A stretch of 14,014 nucleotides of DNA from Pseudoneurospora amorphoporcata. Taxonomy: Eukaryota > Ascomycota > Sordariomycetes > Sordariales > Sordariaceae. Of this stretch, positions 8,278 through 14,014 are shown in pieces. Below the pieces are notes generated by a model. It was not told the DNA's origin, did no database searches, and saw only the letters and a list, made by a program, of their open reading frames with translations. Position numbers and translations under genes: made by a program. The DNA is taken from positions 1-14,014 of the forward strand of contig MU859470.1 in assembly GCA_033297205.1 (NCBI GenBank), read 5' to 3'. The first letter of the stretch is position 1, and each line of letters opens with the position of its first letter.

Positions 8278-8342
8278 GTAGGTCATCCCCCTAAATCACT
8301 AGATCTGCACTCATGACAGCGTTATTGACCTCATCCCTTAAG
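8278..8342 (+). other. Intron 4 of the CorA-like pseudogene
   Basis: A GTAGGT donor follows STADN and the acceptor is CTTAAG, 65 bp. Splicing gives STADN-VNDLLSLKQQQA, as expected for this family. Read-through instead ends at a TGA at 8314. Confidence 0.85.
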
Positions 8343-8423
8343 GTAAACGATCTGTTGTCTCTGAAGCAGCAGCAAGCAAGCGTTGTTCAAGCGTGGGAGT
8401 CAGTTAGGCAGGCTGAAGAATAG

Positions 8424-8778
8424 AACTATCTAGCTGGCTGGGTCCTGTTGCCCTTTTATAACTGTGGACTCTCCTAGTTATCCCCTCCGGGGCCGTGATC
8501 GCCTTGTCCTAACGGATCACCAAACCGTGATCCGATTCTTCAGCTGGATTACCGAATCGTAATTCTTTGTTTAATTGAGCAAAGTAAATAATATAGAATG
8601 AAGAAATACCTTTGAATTATACACACGCCGAATCAATTGGATCGAACCCCCCCTCCTACTTCCCGGATCGGCTCGTTCCCATATTATTCTGCACCCTAAT
8701 AACCTTTTTCTCTCTTCTTATTCTAGTTTTTCTTCTCCATCTTCTTGCTAGCTCCTCTCCCGATGTAAATAACAAAAT
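8424..8778. other. Gap between the CorA-like pseudogene and the Est1-type gene
   Basis: The missing CorA membrane region does not appear here in any frame I read. The only structure noted is the hairpin at 8513-8534, with CCGTGATC also present as a direct repeat at 8493-8500. The plus strand at 8640-8760 is very C/T-rich (A/G-rich on the minus strand, downstream of the Est1-type stop) and probably includes that gene's 3' untranslated region. Small ORFs here are not convincing. Confidence 0.5.
8513..8534. repeat. 8-bp perfect inverted repeat
   Basis: CGGATCAC (8513-8520) and GTGATCCG (8527-8534) flank CAAACC. It lies 90 bp beyond the premature end of the CorA-like frame. It could be a transposon-end footprint at a deletion junction or a chance hairpin. 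Confidence 0.7.
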
Positions 8779-10431
8779 TTACGCTCCCTCATCTTGGGGT
8801 TCTCTCTCTGACTCCAGCTTATACTGCTGGTTGACGTCGAATCGATGGGTTGTTGCGTCATATTGAAGCCATCTGCCCTCCCCCACCGTGGCAATCCGGT
8901 AACCCAAGTGCAGAGCCCGTGTGATCCTTTCGTCAAATAAGGAAGCTGATTCAAAATACTTCTCATCGTCGATGATCTTGTCTTCCGAGAACCAGTCGCT
9001 GGGGAAATACTTCTCAACCCACAGAAGGCCGCGCATGGCGAAGTCCTCGGGCAGAGGACGGGGAACCTCTTCGTTCTTCGGTCTGGGAAACTGGTTGCTC
9101 TCAAACCGCTCAAATGCGGAGTAATCCCGAAGCACGAGGTTTAGCTGGTAGGATACCAGTCGCCAGGGGAACTCCGGTGCAAAGTGAACCATGGTCTCCG
9201 GCAATGACACCAAATGGTAGACAAAAGCAAGAGTGGCATGGAGATATGGAACCACATTAAGGTCCTTCTGTCGTCTAAAGACGACATCATGAATCTTGTT
9301 GGCCAATCTCAGGGCGGTTACGAGTTGTAGATCTGGTTCCGCCCCCTCGGTGCCAGTCATGGTTTGGTCACGGGACTCATCACTGACGCTTCCTTTTGCT
9401 TTGATAGCTCGGTAAACTGGGTTCTTTTCATTACCCCAACCAATGATGGCACAGCAGTTTGCAATAGCAATGTAGTATCTGTTTGACGTTAGACTTGAAA
9501 ACTGAAAAAGAAAAGGTACCAATTGCACATACCCAGGTTCCCGCCATTGATATCCCGAAACCTGAATGTGATCATCAAGGCGCTTCAAGAAATTTTCCAT
9601 ATAATACCCCAACTTGTCCTGAGACTTGCCACTAAACATTACGCCGTAGGTCTGAACGAATGCAAGGTCAATATGATGGAGTCTTGAGTGACGACTCGAA
9701 TCGGGGCCCAAAACAGGGTCGAAAAGCGTCATAATGCTGTCACGAGCTGAGTCGAAGGGAATCGCAACGCAGAGAGATTTGGCGTAATAGTAGAGTTGCT
9801 GCACCGCATTGGCTCGAGAAAGAATGGCGAGATGGTGATAGAGGCGCCCGGTAGTGGGAGACTTATCGGAAGCCTTAGAGTACCAATCCCGACTAATCCC
9901 AGTCCAAATCTCTCGGTCACGAAGATTGACCTCTTCGATGGCCATCCGATAACGGCTCAAATCCCCGAGACACTCAATCCATGTCTCTTCAAAAGCGGGC
10001 ACAGTTTCGTACAACAACGCCATCATCGAGTATGCTAGGTAAATAAACGTGAGCATGTGTTCGAGACTCCCAGGGAGACGGTGTCTCAGCAATTCGAGGA
10101 AGCTGTGGATCCCGTGCCTCCACATCCGGGCCGGCATCGCGTACTTGGCAGCCAACCGTCTCAAGGCCGGACTCGCAGACGGGTGTTGTGAAGCAAGAAA
10201 GAAGTCGTGGTGCTCGTGCAGCAAAGTGCAGTGCAGGGCGATTAAGGCCTGCCATTGCTCATGGTTGATGAGCTTGTTGGCCGGATCTGTCTCGGCATTC
10301 TGGGCGTTGTCGACCTCGATGCATTTGCTCTCGACCATAACGAGGCTAGCATAGATGCCCTTGACCTCGGTGACAAGCTGTTCCTGGGAAATAGCGCGTA
10401 GCTCGGGCTGTTTGAGGGATTTAATTGACAT
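8779..10431 (-). CDS. Est1-type DNA/RNA-binding domain protein (2 exons)
   Basis: Exons are 10431-9533 and 9478-8779, giving 532 residues. The N-terminal part is helical, with conserved stretches ALIALHCTLLHEHHDFFLAS, AAKYAMPARMWRHGIHSFLE and FIYLAYSMMALLYETVPAFE at about residues 60-150. Residues 175-240 carry the core signature of the Est1-type DNA/RNA-binding domain: WYSKASDKSPTTGRLYHHLA, QQLYYYAKSLCVAIPF and ARDSIMTLFDPVL. This domain is related to EST1/SMG5-7 (telomerase recruitment and nonsense-mediated decay), but in filamentous fungi it occurs in an expanded family of mostly uncharacterised proteins, so a telomere or NMD role is not implied. No PIN domain is seen. The frame is intact with normal codon use, ending in TAA. 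It is the best-preserved gene of the window and lies tail-to-tail with the CorA-like pseudogene. Confidence 0.85.
   Translation of the reverse strand: MSIKSLKQPELRAISQEQLVTEVKGIYASLVMVESKCIEVDNAQNAETDPANKLINHEQWQALIALHCTLLHEHHDFFLASQHPSASPALRRLAAKYAMPARMWRHGIHSFLELLRHRLPGSLEHMLTFIYLAYSMMALLYETVPAFEETWIECLGDLSRYRMAIEEVNLRDREIWTGISRDWYSKASDKSPTTGRLYHHLAILSRANAVQQLYYYAKSLCVAIPFDSARDSIMTLFDPVLGPDSSRHSRLHHIDLAFVQTYGVMFSGKSQDKLGYYMENFLKRLDDHIQVSGYQWREPGYVQLVPFLFQFSSLTSNRYYIAIANCCAIIGWGNEKNPVYRAIKAKGSVSDESRDQTMTGTEGAEPDLQLVTALRLANKIHDVVFRRQKDLNVVPYLHATLAFVYHLVSLPETMVHFAPEFPWRLVSYQLNLVLRDYSAFERFESNQFPRPKNEEVPRPLPEDFAMRGLLWVEKYFPSDWFSEDKIIDDEKYFESASLFDERITRALHLGYRIATVGEGRWLQYDATTHRFDVNQQYKLESEREPQDEGA
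9479..9532 (-). other. Cryptic 54-bp intron of the Est1-type gene
   Basis: GTATGT donor (9532-9527), CTAAC branch 11 bp before the end, and CAG acceptor. It is 54 bp with no stop codon, so retention adds 18 residues (YVQLVPFLFQFSSLTSNR) without breaking the frame. Removal yields WREPG-YYIAIANCCAIIGWG, which reads as a continuous conserved motif of the family. An ORF-only prediction would miss this intron. Confidence 0.85.
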
Positions 10432-10827
10432 ATCTTTAGATTGAGCAGCGATTCGACTGGGTTGGCTTTGCGACTGCTGACTCTAGCGGCGGGGCTTGGC
10501 CTGCGAAGCAGTTAAAGGTATATGTAGTTTATATTTTGTAGTAGAGTTAATAAGTAGAGATGTAGTAAAATAGAGCTTGGTAGAAATATATAAATCGATA
10601 TTTTAAAGGGAATGGCTAATTTTAAATATTATTTTTCGGCAGGAGGTAAATACGGTACGTATCGTCCGCGGCCATATTCGGTCGTTAAATTTAGGGCGAC
10701 TTAAAGTAAGGATTATACGATTGCCTTGTGCGAACCAGTTTTAGAAGGAGATTCACACAGCCTTCTGGGTTAGTCCGCGTACTAATAGGGAGGGGTTAAT
10801 AGAGCCGCAACGTCCTTAGAAGGATTT
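10432..10827 (-). promoter_or_regulatory. Upstream region of the Est1-type gene
   Basis: The first 80 bp upstream of the start (to about 10515) have the same balanced composition as the gene, with GCGGCGGGGCTTGG on the plus strand. Beyond that, composition turns abruptly TA-rich. The promoter therefore seems squeezed between the gene and repeat-derived DNA. No clear TATA box stands out, and nothing gene-like is seen in 10515-10827. Confidence 0.4.
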
Positions 10828-10917
10828 AAGAGTGGAACTTTTAGAGGTCGGCTGAGCCCACTTTGGGTTTGAGAAACGCTCCCTTACCACCACCTGCAGA
10901 AAAACCCAAGTCGTATA
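10828..10917 (+). repeat. Dispersed repeat copy 6, with a further shared tail
   Basis: Blocks in order: AAGAGTGG, TTTTAGAGGTCGGCTGAGCC, CACTTTGGGTTTGAGAAACG, ACCACCACCTGCAGAAAAAC, AAGTCGTATA. Similarity to copy 8 extends another 35 bp or so (CACCAAGTTAAGTTAGGTTC, CTAATAATTGGA), showing that the real unit is at least 120 bp. Confidence 0.88.
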
Positions 10918-11106
10918 ATTCACCAAGTTAAGTTAGGTTCCTAATAATTGGATAAAGGACTAATCGGGATAGAAATTATACGGAAGCCTAGGCGAGGTTC
11001 GGATAGCGAGAGAGGGAGATACGGCGCCTAATTAACCTAACTGGTGTATTTCGATACTACGATAATTAGGCAACACTCGATAGATATGGAGAGGAGGGCG
11101 GTTGAA

Positions 11107-11178
11107 TAAGAGTCCTACGAGGTCGGTAGAGCCTATTCCGGTTTCGAAAATCGAGCCGTCATACCCACCATCTGTAGA
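11107..11178 (+). repeat. Dispersed repeat copy 7
   Basis: It reads AAGAGTCCTACGAGGTCGGT, AGAGCCTATTCCGGTTTCGA, AAATCGAGCCGTCATACCCA and CCATCTGTAGACA. Relative to other copies it has CCCAC to CCTAT, GTCACACCC to GTCATACCC and CACCTGCAG to CATCTGTAG, nearly all C-to-T, several at CpA. Confidence 0.88.
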
Positions 11179-11580
11179 CAATAGTAAGGCAGACTCGAGG
11201 CAGTTCACCGCCTACATCTTTAACACACAGTGCCCACGAAGCTTTGGCTGTGGTGGTCCGTGCAAGGTACCTGACATGGGGGTTTAACTTTTGCTCGTAA
11301 CTATAGTATAACGGGCTCGGGTTTAAGGCTATAATAAATAATAAAATTTGAGCGGTAAGGTTTACATTGTTATTGAATGTCTCCTAATTCGACAATATAA
11401 GGGTGAGAAGGGCATTCCGCTGTTACCTCTACTCTATTATCTATTGAACGCCCCCAAACTGCTATAGTGAAACAGGAGGAGAATAGATATAGCCGTTTCT
11501 GCAGCCCCGTAGGCCTCTAATCTTTTTAAGGGTTGCGCAAAGAAATCGATAGAAACTTGCTCATAAAAGCAGTTATTGAT
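11179..11580. other. TA-rich stretch with no recognised feature
   Basis: No ORF with protein-like sequence, no repeat copy and no strong inverted repeat was found on either strand. Confidence 0.5.
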
Positions 11581-11621
11581 GGCGGCTGTTTACTAAGCTG
11601 TGTACAGTCGCCGCATGCGGC
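11581..11621. repeat. Inverted repeat plus 12-bp palindrome, transposon-end-like
   Basis: GGCGGCTGT (11581-11589) pairs with ACAGTCGCC (11604-11612) with one mismatch. It overlaps the perfect palindrome GCCGCATGCGGC (11610-11621). The right half contains GTGTACAGTCGC, which recurs exactly at 13509-13520. CAGTCGC after TA resembles termini of fungal Tc1/mariner/pogo elements (inference). Confidence 0.55.
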
Positions 11622-12090
11622 TTGTGGTCTATTATAATACTCAATGTTAGGCTGTGTTAATGAAAGTTTCACTAAAAGATTATTTTCGAAAACGAGGCCC
11701 GAGGATAATAAAGAGTCAAACTTAAGGAGAAGAAATAATATAGCCTACCTTACCTTTCCTCAAAATCAATTATCGTTGGCTGGCACTTCTTCTTTCTTTC
11801 CTTGTAATTAACGCAGTGTTGCAAGGCAAGCCACCTGAAGTGACAGCAAGAATATTCCCTCTATACGATTTCACGATCAATATACTCTCATTACCAGACT
11901 CGGGGTAAACCGGGATCTTTTTACTTATCTGTGTATAGTTGCACATATCGTTAGTAGTAGTGGGAGTGAAGTGTATATGATGTGTTGCTTGTTAGAGTCA
12001 GGAATTAAGATAAATCGTAGAAAGGGTTTAGCATAAGGTTCGCGTGGAGGCGAGGCGGGTGGGTGTTTTTAAATCGGAAGGTGACGGTAA
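11622..12090. other. Stretch with no recognised feature
   Basis: No convincing ORF, repeat copy or RNA gene was seen on either strand. Composition is mixed, with a G-rich run (GTGGAGGCGAGGCGGGTGGG) near 12043-12063. Confidence 0.45.
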
Positions 12091-12119
12091 GGAATAGATC
12101 CAAATATCTCATCTATTCC
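12091..12119 (-). terminator. Hairpin just downstream of the 80-codon ORF
   Basis: GGAATAGAT (12091-12099) and ATCTATTCC (12111-12119) are exact reverse complements around 11 nt. It lies 9 bp beyond the stop codon of the minus-strand ORF at 12129. Fungal genes do not need hairpin terminators, so a role in the mRNA 3' end is speculative. Confidence 0.4.
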
Positions 12120-12128
12120 TATAACTAC

Positions 12129-12371
12129 CTAATGAAGTGAATGCCACTGAATTGCTATGTCCTCCTTCAAGAGGGTACTACTCCATTTATCAGGCACCTT
12201 TATATCCAATTCGTTTTCAAGATATATTTTCCACAATTCGTACGCTTTGGGGTTGTCTATTCCACTTTCTCCCATATTCTCCAAGACGGTTATAATCGTT
12301 TTAGCGACATTTTCACATTTCTGGCAAGTATCCGACCTATAAACCCGGTTAGCATGTTGATGCGGGATCAT
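12129..12371 (-). CDS. Small unassigned ORF with a CxxC motif
   Basis: Eighty codons run from ATG 12371 to TAG 12129. The product is polar and protein-like: CQKCENVAKTIITVLENMGE, SGIDNPKAYELWKIYLENEL, DIKVPDKWSSTLLKEDIAIQ, WHSLH. It contains one CxxC at residues 16-19 and is predicted mostly helical with no signal peptide. The frame stays open 5' of the ATG for about nine codons (NAWDA...) up to a TGA. It is flanked by a hairpin on the 3' side and a GC-rich hairpin island on the 5' side, 50 bp away. No family is recognised. It could be a small gene, the last exon of a gene cut by the island, or part of a mobile unit. Confidence 0.4.
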   Translation of the reverse strand: MIPHQHANRVYRSDTCQKCENVAKTIITVLENMGESGIDNPKAYELWKIYLENELDIKVPDKWSSTLLKEDIAIQWHSLH

Positions 12372-12421
12372 TGCATCCCATGCATTACATATATAATTAA
12401 TTCAATTGATTAGATTAGACT

Positions 12422-12536
12422 GGGCATGGCACTGGCCATGCCCGCCCCTGTCAGAGGCTCTGGCAGGCATAAGGGAATTCCCATAAAGGGATTCCCGCGC
12501 GGGGCGGCCTTCGGCCACGCCTTTCTCCCTCTGACA
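12422..12536. repeat. GC-rich island of four tandem hairpins with 9-bp terminal inverted repeats
   Basis: Hairpins in order: GGGCATGGC/GCCATGCCC (12422-12443, loop ACTG, perfect); CTGTCAGAG/CTCTGGCAG (12448-12466, one wobble); GGGAAT/ATTCCC enclosing CCC/GGG (12473-12496); GGCGGCC/GGCCACGCC (12503-12521, small bulge, loop TTC). In addition TGTCAGAGG (12449-12457) is the exact reverse complement of CCTCTGACA (12528-12536), framing an 88-bp unit and sharing bases with hairpin 2. The island contrasts sharply with its TA-rich flanks. There is no ORF. It may be a small palindromic mobile element or a structured RNA. Confidence 0.85.
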
Positions 12537-12923
12537 TCTTCTTACTTACTCTTCTAATATTACGACTTGCACACATTGCATCGTGATGTTTGGAAGGACC
12601 CAGGTTACCCTATCACATGTATTAACGCCGATTCTCACAAAATATAAGGAAATATTTATTCATACTCGGTCGTTTTTATATTATACTCTATATTGATCAA
12701 AAGTTATCTCTTCAAGATCGATAGAACCGAACGCCTTAGACGGGTGTGGGAAAGATAGATTAGAGGAAAACAATTGCGTTGAAAGGTAGGTTGAATCTTC
12801 CGTTATCCGTTGCTTGTGGTTATAAAAGATATTCAGTTTTAATTGTAAAAATGACAATCGATTATAATTTTAAATCCGATTCTTAATAGAGGGTAAGACT
12901 ATATAGTTTTCTAGAGCTAACTC
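12537..12923. other. TA-rich stretch with no recognised feature
   Basis: No long ORF, repeat copy or strong inverted repeat was noticed on either strand. Confidence 0.45.
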
Positions 12924-13178
12924 TTAAGTAAATATTTTCGCTACGTACATAACTACCGAATTAGTTTCTATACTTATACTTAATCGGTCGTAGGAGTTGG
13001 CTCGTAATGATTGGAAGGAGCAGGATACTACTACAGCTTGACCGGTTTCAATAAATTCCTTGCTACCAGTAAAGCCTGATATTTTTATTGATATTCTGAT
13101 TGGGTAGATAAAGTAGTAAGGCAGTAGTTCGTCCAGCTTATCGAAGTCGGCAAGGGTTATCGAGGAGGAAGGGGACAA
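12924..13178 (-). other. Open reading segment without start codon, possible gene fragment
   Basis: Eighty-four codons stay open on the minus strand in a TA-rich area, reading SPSSSITLADFDKLDELLPY, YFIYPIRISIKISGFTGSKE and FIETGQAVVVSCSFQSLRAN before TAA. The first codon shown would be TTG, and no ATG precedes the protein-like part, so it would be an exon or a remnant. It adjoins dispersed repeat copy 8. No family is recognised. Confidence 0.2.
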
Positions 13179-13195
13179 AGGGGAGTATAAGATGC

Positions 13196-13288
13196 AAGAG
13201 TGGATCCCTTAGAGGTCGGCTGAGTCCACTCCGGGTTTGAAAAACGCGCCGTCACACCCACTACCTTTAGAAGAGCGCTAATCATATA
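13196..13288 (+). repeat. Dispersed repeat copy 8, with a further shared tail
   Basis: It reads AAGAGTGGATCCCTTAGAGG, TCGGCTGAGTCCACTCCGGG, TTTGAAAAACGCGCCGTCAC, ACCCACTACCTTTAGAAGAG and CTAATCATATA. Like copy 6 it continues into a tail (CTACCAGGTTGGGTTCCTCG, TAATAATTGGA) up to about 13321. Copies 6 and 8 are therefore the best guides to the right end of the family. Confidence 0.88.
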
Positions 13289-13510
13289 GTCTACCAGGTT
13301 GGGTTCCTCGTAATAATTGGAATGCGTGCTGGAACCCATGGTTGCGACTGCGTGGATGAAAACCAAATGATCGAAAGTGAGAAGCCAGAAGGGCTGGTAG
13401 AAATTATATAGTATTGTAAGTAGAGGAGTCGGGACTTGGGATAAAGTCGTTCCATAGGCGAGACTTTAAACCAATTTAGTAGGGGGGTATTGTACGGCCA
13501 AAGGAAAAGT
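13289..13510. other. Stretch with no recognised gene
   Basis: Apart from the copy-8 tail up to about 13321, no gene, repeat or RNA is supported. An ORF crossing copy 8 on the minus strand (13366-13157) is open but partly encoded by the repeat itself. Confidence 0.45.
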
Positions 13511-13539
13511 GTACAGTCGCAATGAGACCGTGACTGTAC
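13511..13539. repeat. 10-bp inverted pair sharing its end with 11601-11612
   Basis: GTACAGTCGC (13511-13520) and GTGACTGTAC (13530-13539) are reverse complements with one mismatch around 9 nt (AATGAGACC). Read as TA-CAGTCGC...GTGACTG-TA, it looks like two short element ends flanked by TA, as would remain after an almost complete internal deletion of a Tc1/mariner-type element (inference). Confidence 0.55.
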
Positions 13540-13920
13540 TATAAAGGATTGGGTTTTGGATCTTCAGGGGTGTTACTATCGGACCAATCGATAGGTGCCA
13601 AACGTCGCTTCTGCACGCTACAGGAAATTAATAGCTCCTCTTTACTATGCTTCTTTGCTCTTTGCCCTTTCCTACCGCCGAATGTGGCAATAGCTTGGTG
13701 CGTTTTCCTATTCAGTTTGTACCCTCGCTATACCAAATATATAAATAAGTCTAAGCTTCCCATTCCCTCGAGGAAAATTCTATTTTCAATACCCACAACA
13801 TTCAATCGATCCTTACAAATTCGCAATAGTAAAAGACCAACGACTTTTATTCCCAACTATACTTGAAATACATTAAATATTAAAACGCTTAAATATATAT
13901 ATATATTATAAGACCTGACA
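13540..13920 (+). promoter_or_regulatory. Promoter-like stretch with TATA box, gene not in window
   Basis: TATATAAATA occurs at 13738-13747, preceded by C/T-rich DNA and followed by an A/C-rich leader-like stretch (CATTCAATCGATCCTTACAA near 13799). No convincing ORF follows. A short (AT)n run lies at 13893-13905, and the stretch ends at a possible LTR start. The 105-codon plus-strand ORF here (13549-13866) shows no recognised motif. Confidence 0.25.
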
Positions 13921-14014
13921 TGTTACGAACTTGAGCGAGTGGCACGGGCCAACCAAGTCACCAGGACACACAGAGGCGGGGCCATGTAACCATAGAGGCC
14001 AGTAAGACAGAAGA
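13921..14014 (+). mobile_element. Possible 5' end of an LTR retrotransposon, cut by the window edge
   Basis: The sequence changes abruptly from (AT)n-rich DNA to GC-rich TGTTACGAACTTGAGCGAGT, GGCACGGGCCAACCAAGTCA. A TGTTACG start is common for Ty3/gypsy-type LTRs. The rest lies outside the window, so neither the LTR end nor a target duplication can be checked. Confidence 0.35.

Larger units (their letters stand above)
7046..8423 (+). pseudogene. Fungal CorA-like (Mg2+ transporter type) domain protein, pseudogene
   Basis: Five exons follow the fungal CorA-like family often fused to ankyrin repeats: 7046-7486, 7561-7611, 7677-7811, 7879-8277 and 8343-8423. Recognised blocks in order are LVMVDQLWMWVLDEETVITS, FPRRYSVNQHDLSGVHRSIR, QIRSVYDLALIILDECS, QPQVVDIFSEAIG, LHMPLLDINPEG, KLQREVKDILDELDIMLHVH, HVEHILDPEGR, LEELEGLRSVAKSTADNV and LLSLKQQQASVVQAWESVR. 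Internal TAG codons occur at 7388, 7701 and 7722. The frame ends in TAG 8421 just after RQAEE, where relatives continue into two transmembrane helices with the GMN motif; that membrane part is missing. The N-terminal side, before about 7200, is not recognisable. Without the pore helices it cannot be a transporter. Exon boundaries are inferred from splice motifs plus family continuity. Confidence 0.85.

Noticed and set aside
5632..8423. Reassigned genetic code with TAG as a sense codon
   Set aside because: No such code is known in filamentous ascomycetes. The CorA-like gene is also truncated otherwise, and RIP or editing explains the data more simply.
11102..11287. Plus-strand ORF of 61 codons
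   Set aside because: Its first third is encoded by dispersed repeat copy 7, and the rest has no recognisable motif.
12422..12536. CRISPR-like array suggested by repeated palindromes
   Set aside because: The four hairpins differ in sequence and there are no spacers between identical repeats. The organism is eukaryotic.
3416..13288. Dispersed repeat as a tRNA-derived SINE, because GGTCGGCTGAGCC and GGTTTCGAAAA vaguely recall A and B boxes
   Set aside because: Both motifs deviate from consensus, spacing is too short, and there is no poly-A or simple-repeat tail. I leave the class open.
13549..13866. Plus-strand ORF of 105 codons
   Set aside because: It starts at a non-ATG codon, has a hydrophobic run followed by low-complexity basic sequence, and spans a TATA-like element; no family is recognised.

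Overview
The window looks like nuclear DNA of a filamentous ascomycete (Pezizomycotina, probably Sordariomycetes; inference). The basis is short introns of 54 to 124 bp with GTATGT or GTAAGT donors and CTAAC/CTAAT-like branch sites, two fungal-specific families (an Est1-type DNA/RNA-binding protein and a fungal CorA-like domain), a Tad1-like LINE remnant, and C-to-T differences at CpA between repeat copies of the kind left by repeat-induced point mutation (RIP).

Layout. Positions 1-4250 are repeat-rich and TA-rich. They hold a (TAT)n tract, a promoter-like stretch cut short by a repeat copy, a candidate solo LTR, a two-exon zinc-finger gene on the minus strand with a decayed upstream part, and a 145-bp foldback repeat. 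Positions 4255-10431 form a gene island without copies of that repeat. It holds a long membrane/coiled-coil gene interrupted by one in-frame TAG, a LINE reverse-transcriptase fragment, an unassigned coding-like scrap, a CorA-like pseudogene whose exons can be followed through four introns but which carries three internal TAG codons and lacks its transmembrane end, and an intact Est1-type gene on the minus strand. Positions 10432-14014 are again repeat-rich. They hold three more copies of the dispersed repeat, two inverted pairs sharing GTGTACAGTCGC, an unassigned 80-codon ORF, a GC-rich island of four tandem hairpins, and a possible LTR start running off the window edge.

The genes do not form an evident pathway or cluster. 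The most informative signals are: (1) an apparently undescribed repeat family of about 90-125 bp with eight recognisable copies, including an inverted pair; (2) internal stops in the two plus-strand genes of the island that are all TAG, compatible with RIP of CAG or TGG codons and, for the membrane gene with its single TAG, with UAG-to-UGG mRNA editing; (3) the hairpin island at 12422-12536; (4) a six-cysteine cluster at the end of the zinc-finger protein. Family assignments come from recognising motifs by eye; no database search was run.
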